A program made the translations under genes and the position numbers. 64,000 nt of DNA from Chrysoporthe austroafricana. Its lineage: Eukaryota > Ascomycota > Sordariomycetes > Diaporthales > Cryphonectriaceae. Location of the stretch: positions 3,722,342-3,786,341 of the forward strand of contig JYIP02000007.1 of NCBI GenBank assembly GCA_001051155.2, written 5' to 3'. Shown in pieces: positions 42,594 to 53,510 of this stretch. The notes under the pieces are model-generated. The model was not told where the DNA came from. It ran no database searches and was given only the letters and a program-made list of their open reading frames with translations. Positions within the stretch are counted from its first letter, which is position 1. Each line of letters opens with the position of its first letter.

Positions 42594-45500
42594 TTTTGAC
42601 GATTCTTGCTTAAAGACTAGTTTAGTATTATTTATTTTCAGCAATACGGAAATACGATAGCTTTTCCTATTCCAATACTGTTTTCCTCTTAACAGGTTAT
42701 GCCTTAAGCCTTGCAAACCCAGATTGCGGCTTTGCAATAGCGTATCTAAGAACTTGAAAACTAGGAAGAAAGCTTTCAAGTTGCTATTGCTGATAAACCT
42801 TATAAATTCGATAAGCTTAATGCTTACAGTAAAGATCAGAAGACTTTCCAAAGATTCATTACCCAGTATAAGGCCTATTTTGCTTATTATAATTCCTAGT
42901 TTGATATTAAAGAAAAAAAAGTTATTTTTGCAAGCGCTCGTTTCCAGTATAAGGCTTTAGCTTAATACGAATCTTTTCTTCGCGACTATTTGGATAATTA
43001 AGGCAACTTAGTAATACGCAAGATAGAAACGATCAAAATATTTTCTTATTTTGATAAATTCGAATAAATAATTAAAAGAACTTTTAGTAACCCGGATAAG
43101 ATTAGAATAGCAAAACGGGAATTTATAAGGCTATATCAAACCAAATCGGTATTAGCTTATACGGCCGAATTCAAATGCATTTCGTCCAAACTATTTTAAG
43201 ACCCGGCTTGGATAATAACTTAGTATTATGCAAGATTTAAGAACGAAATCAAAAACGAACTTTACAAAATTAATAGACCTTAGGAATTTTCGGAATATAT
43301 AGAAATCGCAATTAAAATCGATAACCGATAATATAAAAGACGAATAGAAAAATAAAGGATATAAGCATACTTTCGCCTTAAATTCTAAGCTAATATAAGA
43401 AAAACCTTACGATAATTATAATAATAGCGTAATATTATATACAATAATACGACTTATCCAAGATTTATAGAATTAAATATAATATAAAGAAGCCCTAGCA
43501 AAGAAAAATTCCGTTTTAATTGCTATAATTGCGGAAAAATAAGGCATATAGCAAGGGAATATTAGCAACCCGGGAAAAAGGATTAGAAACCCTTACTAGA
43601 AAGAAAATACCTTAACGCGACTTAGCAAAAAGAATACGATAACCTCAAATAGATTGATTGCTACGATAATTATTGCCAGAAATACCTTTCAAGCAAGGAA
43701 GAAAATAGCTAATTCCTGTATATACTAAAAAGAAAAAAACAGCTTGCAATAAGAGATATCGGAATTAACGCTATATCCGACTGCTTTACTGATTCCTTAG
43801 GAAAAATCGCTAGCAAGTACGATTACCTACCCAATAACGACTTCGGACTAATCGGAATTATCAAACAAAAATACGAGGAAAATAAAGGAAAATACCCCTA
43901 ATTATACTGGATAAACCGCTTAACAGAAAAACCTTTTAGCAGAACCCCAGAATCGATAAACTTTAATAAAGAAACAACCTTCCAGGACAGATAGCAAGAC
44001 GACTTATAGAAATTCGTTATTTCCGGTACGGAAAATAAAAAGGATATCCAAAACCCGCTATCAGATATAACTTTCGAATTCCTAAAGAATACGGAATATG
44101 CTATTTTTGGACTTACGTTTAACGAAATCTTCAAATATATTCGTTTCCAGGATAATATTTATAAGAAATACGAAAACGAAAAAATCAGTATAAAATCGTT
44201 CCAATATTACTAAGTTGCATAAATCTCGTATATTTATAATAATTGCAAAAAATATTTTATAGCTAAAATAGCAAACGATTAGTTCTTTCAGAAAGATTAA
44301 TATTTAATCGTTAAAGCTTATAAAAAATAGGATTTTTATTACAGAATTAGGCTCGATCGAAACGGATATTTTGGCCTTATTGGATTACTTAGCAATTTTC
44401 CCCGGGACTATTTCGAAAAAAAAGTAGGATGGCAAGAATGCCTAACGGAAAAGTGCGAAATCCATACTAATAGAAAACTATACGCCTGGTATTAACAAAA
44501 AAAAAAATCCCGAAAACTATTACAAATAAAGATATACGGAACCAAAATAAGAACTCGAGAAACTAGCGGCCCAAAACCCTAAACCAACCCTAGAAACCCC
44601 AAAAGAAGAAGAATGCCTATAATAGGATAGCAAATATTCGGATTTATAAAATCTCTAAGCCTAATAACGATAGCAAGCTAGAAATATATCAAGATACTGG
44701 TATAACTTAACGGGCAAATATATAGCGCATTTTTGGATAATAGCGCTTAAAGGAATTTCATTTTACCAAAAATTATCAATCAAGTACGCATTATATAGAA
44801 ACAAAAAAGGAATCTATATATATTATATACTATAGAAAGAAAACCGGTTATTTATAACTAAAGTATAATCAATAGAGAGACTGATTATCTGCCTATTTCG
44901 ATCCAAGAACGTACGATAAACTTAACTTTCGATATTACGGATATAGCAAACTATAATATAATTATAGGATTATCTTGGCTTAAAGAATATAACTTTCGAA
45001 TCGATTAGACTATTAGCCAGATCTATTGGGATAATAATAAACCCCGAAAGATAGTTACAATCAAAAGCATAGGGCGAGATTCAATTACTGAGAAAAGCTT
45101 AACAGAAAGCTTTCAAACGGATACTTATACTATTTCCAAATTAGTAAGGGCTAATAGCTTATAGAGAAGAACTATACGATAATTAAACTTTAAAGTACAA
45201 AATAACGGTAAATTAATACTATAAATGGACGAATGCTAAAGCAATCGTTCGGCTCGATACGAAACAAAACTTTAGTAATAAATATTGCAAAAAGAGAATT
45301 GACAATTCTCCCCAGATTACAGATAATACCCGGAAGCCCCGATATATAAATTATAGGAATATAAAGAAATCAATTACGAAAATAGAATAGCAAAACGGTA
45401 TTTTCTATTCTTACAAATAATAAATATAAAAAAGGGATTAAGACCAGAATTCAAAAATATATTAAGGGAATATTACTAGTTTAAGAAAATCTTTATATTA

Positions 45501-48246
45501 AAGAAAGACGCAGGATTCCTAATATATGGCCTATACGATTACGAAATCCCTTTCAAGCCAGAGATATATTCAACTTTCGAACCGATTTATGGATTAAATA
45601 AGGCCCGATTTAAAGCTTTCAGGAAATACCTCGACGAATAACTTAAAAAGGGATTTATACGAAAATCTTATTTACTAGCAAGATACTCTATCCTATTCGT
45701 ACTAAAGAAAAACGGCAAATTATAACTTTGCGTAAATTATAAAAAGCTTAACGATATTACTATTAAAAACCGGTATTTATTTTTATTACCGAAAGAATTA
45801 CGCAATAAGCTTTGCAATACAAACTGGTTTATAGCATTCGATTTATAAGAGGGATATGCATATATTCGCATTAAAGAAAGAGATAAATGGAAAATAGCAT
45901 TCAGAATATATTATAGTTATTTTGAATACTTTATTATACTATTCGGACTTACTAATGCCCTAATATCCTTCCAAGAATATATATATTATATCTTGCAAAA
46001 ATACTTAAATCATTTCGTTATTATCTATTTTAATAATATCCTAATTTACTCTAAAGATTTCGAAATATACAAATACTATATTAAATAAGTTTTATAAACC
46101 CTTAAAAATAACAAACTTTTTATTAACGAAAAAAAAAGCCAATTCTATATACAAAAAGTCGACTACTTAGGATATATAATCGAATTAAGCAAAATCAGAA
46201 TGCAGAAAGATAAAGTTGAAATAGTACGGAAATGGCCATAATTTCAAGATATTACCGATATCAGATCATTTTTCGGATACGTTAACTTCTACTAATAATT
46301 TATTAAAGGATATGCAGAAATTGCCAGACTATTAACGGAACTAATTAAGAAAGATAAAATATTCGAATAGATAAAAACCCAATAAAAAGCATTTAAAATA
46401 CTTAAGAAAAGAATTACCCAAAAACCTATATTGTAAGAGGCAAACTTAATAAAACTATTCGAAATCAATACTGATATATTAGCCTATATTATTAGCAGCA
46501 AACTTATCCAAAAAGATAATTAAGGGAAACTATACTTTATTGCAAACTTTAATAAGAAGCTTAATAGATTAAAACTTAAGTATGCTATACTAGATTAGGA
46601 ATTTATAGCAATAATATATATATTCTAAGAATAGGAATATTATTTGATTGGCGCAAAATATCCAATCCAGGTTTTTATAAATTATAAAAACCTTATAATA
46701 TTTATAATAATGAAAATACTTAATAAGAGATAAATCAGATAGGCAGAATACCTATTATAATTTGATATCAAAATTACGTATATGCCGGGAAAGGAAAATA
46801 CCCGCGCAAATGCTTTCAGCAAACGAACAGATTATAAAACAGGAAAAGAAATCGAAAAATAGACTCTTTTCAATATTGATAAAAATAGGAACTTCGTATA
46901 GCGACGAGAAATCAATACCTTACTCAGAATTAGCAATTAAGAAAAATAACTTAAAGATATAATATTAGAAAAATAAGATAAATATATCAGATAGATATAC
47001 GAGGTATTAGCTTATAGCTATTAAAGAATCGTAACGATTATAAATAGGATCTAAAGATATTGGGATTTGCCAGAACTTAAATCTAGAGTACGTAATATTA
47101 TTAATAATTGCAATAGCTATAAGAAAAATAAAGCAAAACGATATAAACTTTACGGACTGCTATAACTTTTATTAATATTTAATACTATTTGGATTTCTAT
47201 TAGTCTAGATTTCATTATTAAGCTATTAATCTTACGAAAACCTTTAATTAAAATCGTATTCGATAGTATTTTAATAGTAATTTGCAAACTAAGTAAATAT
47301 AGCTATTTCCTATTATATAAAGAGGCTAGTATTGCAGAAGAATTATCGTATACGTTCTTAAGAAATATTATAAGCAATTACGGAATGCTATAAGAAATTA
47401 TTTCCGATAAAAATAGGAAATTTATATTACAATTCTGGATTTTATTTATAAAATAATTCGGAATGAAATACAAGATATTTATAATATTCTATCCCGAAAT
47501 AAACGGATAAACAGAAAAAATTAACCAAATTGTAAAATAATATTTCAGATATTATATTAATTATAACTAAAATAATTAGGTTAAGTTCTTATTACTTATA
47601 TAATTCGTTTATAATAGCGCGATAATATTAATAATAAAAATATTATTATTTAAAGCGCTATACGGATACGAATTAATAGCATATTACGAAGCATTCCCAG
47701 GAATAATTGCGAAAATAGCAGAATAACGAGTTAAGAAAATTAAGGATATTTAAATAAAATTCCAAAAAATATTCCAGGAACTTATAAAGAATATAATAAA
47801 ATATGCTAACCAGAAAAGGATTAAAGGACTAATCCTATAAGAAAAAAATAAAGTTTACTTAAAACGCAAAAATATCAAAATTAAAAGACTTAGTAATAAA
47901 TTGGACTATAAGAAACTAGGCTTTTTCAAAATTTCAAAGAAACTCTTAGATATCAGCTATAAACTTAACCTATTACTAGGAATAAGGATATACCCAATCT
48001 TCTATAAATCATTTTTCGAATTAATACTAGCAAATATGCTATTGGATTACGATATTGAATTCGATTTAAACGAATAATAATAAGAAATCGAAATAATATT
48101 TAATTTAAAATTATAGGGATAAAGACAATAATACCTCATTAAGTAAAAAGATTACGAATATAAAGAAAATATATGGGAAAAACCGAATAATATTAATCCA
48201 GAACTTATTAAGGAATATTGGAAAAAAAAAAAAAAAAAACTACTCC

Positions 48247-48790
48247 TTAAGAGCCACTTACAAGACAATCAATAAGCCCAATTATACCTTCAAACCCCTC
48301 AATAACGAATAACCTAAAGTCTATAATAGCCCAATTAATCTTTTCTACCCCTTGCAAGAACGATTCCAGGAAAGGACTTTCGGGAATAGAAAGCTTTACG
48401 GCGCGATATTCGACCTCAGCCTTATAACGCTCCTCCTCGGCCTTTTCGGCTTCCAGCTTTTCCAATTCCTCTATACTATCGATCCCCCGATAAATAGCCC
48501 GTATTATTTTCTCGTATTATATACGTTTTTGATAACGGAAACGGAAGACCTTTTCTTCCGCTATTTCTAGCTTATTTTCCAGCTTCTTATAATAAGAAGC
48601 TATCTTGCGCAATTTGCCGGAAGATATATCCAGCATATTATAACGAGAACGATTAAGCCGCATATATTCCGAATAACGAGAAGAATCCCGTTCGGAAACC
48701 TAGCAAACCGAAATACTGCGACCCTTACAAAACGAACAGGAAAGTATCTGAATAGCATGCTAAAAAATCGCTTCTAAGAGAGAATCGCGA
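48247..48790 (-). pseudogene. Antisense Cys-cluster/coiled-coil ORF relic inside the retrotransposon
   Basis: Between chromodomain and 3' LTR, the minus strand is markedly less AT-rich than the element and has a long open stretch (48247-48465) continuing upstream with only a few stops. The N-terminal part has a CSFC motif with a further Cys and Tyr residues where RIP would convert Cys codons, followed by SERDSSRYSEYM. The middle is Lys/Glu-rich and helical (KLRKIASYYKKLENKLEIAEE, cut by two stops); the C-terminal part includes KLEAEKAEEERYKAE. It resembles Cys-rich fungal hypothetical proteins found with gypsy-type elements. Function unknown; opposite polarity to gag-pol suggests a separately transcribed accessory gene. 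Confidence 0.5.
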
Positions 48791-48927
48791 CAAACAGTTT
48801 TGAGCGAATAAGACTTTTTAACCCTATCCGATATAACGAATTAAGAAAGCGCGATCCGAAATAAGAATATCAAGCAAGATTACTTACGGAAAATCTTTAG
48901 GGATAAAGATTATAAGAAAAGAGATAA

Positions 48928-49417
48928 TATTATGAACTAACGAATAATTCAGGTTATAAGAACAGGCCGGATTAGTAAATCCAGGAATAACGTAATACGG
49001 ATCCAATATCTATCGCAAGAAAACCAATTATATAAAGATACCCGACTATCCGGGACTACCTAACCAAGGATTAGGGATAAATAAGAATAAGGATTATAAG
49101 ATTACCCAATAAGCCAGTAAGCCAAGCTTACCAGCTTACCAGATAAGCAGATAATCCCGTACTGAAAAGCCGGATATATAAGACTGAATATTCCTTACTG
49201 TCAGATAGATTTCATAGTTGCTCTTCAGTTGTCAATCTAAATATTTCTCTAAGTACTACTTCAGAGAAGTATCCAATACGGATAGTGAACACTCAACGAA
49301 TATTGAATACCTTCAAGAACTGTATTTCCGTATACAAGTAGTTATACTGCATACCACCTTTGCTTAGCATAAACTTCTGACGTACCAAGTATTTGTGCTA
49401 CTCGGGTGCTCATTACA
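48928..49417 (+). repeat. 3' LTR of the Ty3/gypsy element
   Basis: 490 bp, starts TATTATGAAC (the terminal TG changed to TA, a RIP-type change) and ends CATTACA. A purine-rich stretch at 48913-48927 just upstream fits the polypurine tract. Confidence 0.92.
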
Positions 49418-49422
49418 TTAAG

Positions 49423-50280
49423 CCTCCCCTTGTTATCGCCAACCTCAGGCTGCCCTTGCGCGCGCGCGTAATATATATGTTCGATGTTCTTTAGTTATCG
49501 CTGGTTATTTTCAACTGCCCTCGACAATCCCCCGCGCCTTGCGACGTGTCGTGTCCCCAAGCCTGTCGCCAAGTATCCGCGCCCCTCTTCAGCGTCCCCA
49601 CCCCGGGCGGTAATGGTAGTGCGGCGCGTCGCCGTGCGCGTATACATCTTGAGGTTGGTCGGCATCTTCAGCTTGTCGTCGCTTTTGCGTCGAGGCGGTC
49701 GGCTGCGCGGCACGCACCATGCCTCGTCTGGCCTGTTTTCTTCCTTGTACTGTCCTCTCTGTCGTGGTTATCGTCCGGGTTCCCCTTTCGCGCGCAGGCA
49801 TAAGCAGTCCGTATCTTTGATTCGTTTCGTCTTTCCCCGGGTCGGTCCTTGTGCTGTTCTCAAACGGCCTTTTTATATCCGTCCCCTTTCGTCGTCCCTA
49901 GGTTCTTTTCACTTTATTCCCGAACCTCCCCTTCCCCCTTTATATATGGCTCGTATGTTTCGTTTACAGGCAGATATTTCGGTATGGCAGCTTCGTCGAT
50001 ATATCTCTGCAGTGCAAGGTGGTATAGTATGGTAGTGGTATGGGCGCTGAGACTGGTGCGCTCCATCTATATACACACTTGGTGCGAAATCCACTGTGTG
50101 CCTACCTGCCGCCCGCGCCCCAAAGACCAGAGCCCAAAGGCCAGTCCGAACGCTACAATAGCGGCTGGCGCTGCCCTCCTGCCATCCCTGCCCTCGCCCG
50201 CGCCTTTTTGCCTGCAGAACATATAACTCGCGCCTGTCTACAGCACCCTACAGCACCGCCAATCTGCCAGAGAGCTATTA
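49423..50280 (-). repeat. Modules C and B, minus orientation
   Basis: Resumes the repeat interrupted by the retrotransposon: 'gttatcgccaacctc', 'cgcgcgcaggcataagcagtccgta' and 'gtgcggcgcgtcgccgtgcg' (module C), then 'ggtgcgaaatccactgtgtgcc', 'ctgccatccctgccctcgcccgcgcc' and 'aactcgcgcctgtctacagcacc' (module B). No gene. Confidence 0.75.
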
Positions 50281-50339
50281 TTGCAGCGCTTATTACATCC
50301 GCGTCAAGATTTCGAAGCGTTTTTTTTTGCTTCATGCCC

Positions 50340-50400
50340 TAGTCCATCCATCCTCTCTCTCTGTCTCTCTCTCTCTCTCTCTCGCATCGCATATCTAGGT
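50340..50400. repeat. (TC)n microsatellite
   Basis: Pyrimidine microsatellite in the presumed 5' leader of the 50482 kinase pseudogene. Confidence 0.8.
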
Positions 50401-50481
50401 CTTTACGAGTATCAGATCAGCCTGCACTATCTCCCCGACATTGACAGACAAGCTACTCGGTATCATTTCCTGCCCAACAAG

Positions 50482-52642
50482 ATGTCCGGCGCGAACAACT
50501 CCAGCAATGCAACCTCCTCAGCTGAGCTGAGAGAACAGCGACGCCGCCTCGAGAGGGCCTTCTGGGAGTTTCGCGTCTCCCACTAGAGCCTCCTGCAGCT
50601 GTGCGAACCCGCCCTGTATTCCATGGTGATGGAGCGGAGGACGCGCGCGCCAGGCTCTCGCGACACGCGTGCCCTCGCTCCCTCGAAGCCCCTCCTGGTC
50701 GACCTGGACTCCTCCCCCCTTTTCGCAGCATGGCGCTCGCTCAGCGCGGCGGGCGGCCCGGCCGCGGAAGCAGCCGGAGTCTCGCCGCTCCCCTCCACGC
50801 TCTCCTGGGACAACAGGCTCTCGTCGAGCCCCTCTGCCCAGGCACCCGTCTCGCAGCTCCTTTCCACGCTCTTGACGCAACCCGGCGACGACAGGCTCCC
50901 ACCGCCGTACCCCTTTGACCAGGGACACGACTCGGAAGCGCAACAGTTCTACACTGCTTGTACGGCGATGGTTCATGAGGATGACGAGGACGACCCGCTG
51001 CGGCACGAGTCTGCGCACAGCCTGGCAGTCGCCTCTGGGCCTCTCCAGAGCATACCGCTCCCCCGTCTGCAGCCGCAAGGGGAGGAGGTGCTCTCTGAGC
51101 TGCGGGTTCTTATCGAGCGGCTGTCGATAGACAGAGAACCTACCGAGGTGGAGAGCCCAGGGGGCTCTTTCTCTTGTGAGAGCAAGGTGGAGCGGTTCGA
51201 GCTCCTGGGCGCCGCGCACAAGCATACCGAGACGGAGTGTACCGTGAAGATGGACGGCATGCAGGTCGCCATCGTATTCATCCCGTAGAAGGACCAGGCT
51301 CTGCTCATCAACAACTTACCCCGGCCCTTCCGCCTCATCAACAGGCCGGACGGGATAGTGCTCGAGATCCAGCGCGCCAGGTCGGCGACTCTCGACCCGG
51401 GCTACTGGGTCCTCCGGAATAGCAGTACCAGCCTGGGCCTCCAGCTCCGGCCGCGCAGCTACTACCTCCTGCTGGAGTCGGAGACAAAGAAGCGGACAGC
51501 CGGGGAGGCCCCGTCGTCCAAGGCGGCCCGGACCTCCGCAGAGCATCCGTACCAGCACAGGGAGGGCGAGGTTCCTGAGCTGCGCCCGGAGGAGACCGGG
51601 AAAGGTGTGGTCCGGCAGGTCTCTGCGGACAAGGTCGGCCTCCTGGCCGGGTCTGGGGTCCCGGAGGGCCATACCCTACTTCTCGTCGACAACGCCACGG
51701 GCGCGACCGAGTACTCCCTCCAACGGCTGGGCAGCTGGGTGGTGGAGCGGCGGCATGGGGTGGTCTTCAAGGCGGTCTGGCGTAAGGCAGACCGGTCCGA
51801 GCTCGTTATCGTAAAGATGCATAAGCCCGAGAGTCCTACCGGGGACTCTATCCGGGATGCTGTCCGGCGGTGGAAGAGGGAGGTCAGAGCGCATTGTCAT
51901 CTACAATATGTAAGTCCGTCTCCTAAGCAACGGGGTATCTTCCGTATTGCTGACTTTCTATCCCCTAAAAACGTATTGCAGCCTAGTCGGTATCGACTCC
52001 CGCTTCTTAATGCTAGCTATCGAGCTAAAGAACGCCAACGACCTAGGCAGCCCTTGCTGGTGCCATCCGCGAGGATTGCCACAAGATAGTCATTTCAAGG
52101 GTACTATCGATAATGCTTATACTATCTGTACGCATATGGCCGACGCGCTCGGCTATCTTGACAAAAAGGGCATTATCCATAATGATAACAAGGCCCTGAA
52201 TATCCTTTATAGCAGAGAGGAAGGCGCTACCCTTATCGATCTCGGGCTTGCTTCCACTGTCAAAGATAAGGGCCTCAATACGGGCGGCATACCGTGGTAT
52301 AAGGATTATCAGCTTATCAAGGACGAGAGGAGCACCGCCTTAGGGGATGTATTCTCTTTGGGCGTTGTTATGATGTATCTCGTAGGAGGGTTGTCCCTTC
52401 CTGAGCGGCAGCCTAACTGGAACATCCATAAAGCTTACCTGGGGGTTGAAAAGGAAGTAGCTGCTCGAATATCGTGGTTCTCAAAGCTGGGAACGAAAAA
52501 ACAAAATCTTGGGGCGCTGTTGCCCGGATCTGTGGGAAGCAAGGAGGCAAAGCTCCGGGAGCTTATTATCAATATGCTGGACAAAGGGGCTGTCCGAATC
52601 AGTGCTCGGGATCTAGCAAAGGAGATGGGCCAAGAGTCGTGA
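50482..52642 (+). pseudogene. Protein kinase with unique N-terminal region; two TAG stops and a broken splice junction
   Basis: The frame from the ATG at 50482 (context aacaagATGtcc) runs through in-frame TAG at 50584-50586 and again at 51286-51288, with coding-like sequence on both sides. N-terminal ~270 residues: Ser/Ala/Pro-rich, then a beta-rich segment (ALLINNLPRPFRLINR, TLDPGYWVLRNSS, LRPRSYYLLLES). This is followed by a kinase N-lobe (VVERRHGVVFKAVWRK, with Lys in LVIVKMHKP). A GTAAGT intron follows HCHLQY at 51909, but its acceptor (near 51981) leaves the wrong phase for SLVGIDSRFLMLAIELKN. The C-lobe is intact: catalytic loop HNDNKALNIL, LIDLGLAS in place of DFG, DVFSLGVVMMYL. A paralogue starts near 63215. 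Each lesion alone could be tolerated; together they argue for a pseudogene. Confidence 0.8.
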
Positions 52643-52830
52643 TAGTTAGTCTAGAATGCAAGACAAGCTTGTAAATTTCCTTTGTATACAAATATCAATC
52701 CTTCGGCGATGCTAGCAAGCGGTTAGATTGATTATTAGATTGACGGCTGAAGAGCTATAATGTCTGAGCAGGGCCCTCCCCGGTAGAGCAAGCACCTCAG
52801 CCCTACTCGGAGGTTTTCTCTTCCGGGGAC
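52643..52830. other. Spacer after the kinase pseudogene
   Basis: 3' flank without recognised features. The sequence at 52770-52830 ('ggtagagcaagcacc') looks superficially tRNA-like but has no cloverleaf I can fold. Confidence 0.3.
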
Positions 52831-53355
52831 CGAGCTAGTGCGCGCTAGAGACGATCCCTGTTTCGCCGATCCTCCCCCTTTAGCTCGATTATTTCTTTTC
52901 CTCGCCTCGTTAGCCGGCCACCCCCCGGGCGTTAATGGTGGCAGTGCGGCGTATTATGATATGGTGTGGTATGGTATGGTATGGTATGGTATGGTATGGT
53001 ATGGTGTGGTGTGGTGTGGTGTGGTGTGGTGGTGGTGGTTGGTACGAAATCCTACCGTATGCCTTGCCTGCCGCCCGCGCCCTCGCCCTCGCCCTCGCAC
53101 TGCATACTTCCCCCTTGCGGCGATGCCATTTGCAGGCCGGGCTGCCCTCTCTGCCCTCGCTCGCCCCCTTTTGCCCGCAAAACCCACAGCTCGCGCCTGC
53201 CCCCCAGCACCCCATGGCGCTGCAAATCTGCCAGACAGCCCTCTTTTTTACCCGCAAGTCCTCTTCTTTCTGGCAGACAGACAGACACCAGAACTGACCA
53301 GACTGCCGCGCACCACCCAGACGCGCCGGACTGCTATGGGTGGCGTGCGGCAACA
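52830..53355 (-). repeat. Module B (minus) with GGTAT/GGTGT pentamer array
   Basis: 52960-53040 is a run of tatgg then tgtgg pentamers. 53041-53345 is module B: 'ggtacgaaatcc', 'gcgatgccatttgcaggcc', 'ccctttt' with 'gcccgcaaaacccacagctcgcgcc', 'caaatctgccagacagccctc' and 'gacagacacc'. The pentamer array corresponds to the CCACCA-rich tract near 8670-8700. Confidence 0.75.
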
Positions 53356-53510
53356 TGATTAACGACTCGTATTACATTTTGTTTCCTTCAGCACAGCACA
53401 GAGATACAGCCAAAAAAGGTTTGGGGAAAGGATACTGCATGTCAAATTTGTCCATGTCCTCGAACAGCAAGAACGACTCGTATTACATTTTATTTCCTTG
53501 GTAACGTCCA

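Larger units (their letters stand above)
42099..49422 (+). mobile_element. Complete chromodomain Ty3/gypsy LTR retrotransposon, RIP-inactivated
   Basis: The element spans 42104-49417, flanked by identical 5-bp target duplications TTAAG (42099-42103 and 49418-49422). Both LTRs are 490 bp. The interior is very AT-rich with stops in all frames; 5' versus 3' LTR differences are nearly all C/T or G/A, many at CpA/TpG, which is the RIP signature. Recognisable order: gag with a CCHC zinc knuckle (43521-43563), protease region, reverse transcriptase (around 46016-46056 the YxDD box has Asn in place of Asp), RNase H, integrase (~46970-47790) and a C-terminal chromodomain (~48110-48230). RT before integrase defines Ty3/gypsy; the chromodomain places it among chromoviruses, which target heterochromatin. 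An antisense ORF relic lies before the 3' LTR. No reading frame survives. Confidence 0.93.

Noticed and set aside
52768..52830. tRNA-like 'ggtagagcaagcacc' motif
   Set aside because: Resembles a D-arm/A-box, but I could not fold a cloverleaf or find a GGTTCGANNCC B-box at the right distance.
52960..53040. Telomere-type repeat
   Set aside because: TATGG/TGTGG pentamers do not match the TTAGGG repeat of filamentous ascomycetes and lie inside module B.
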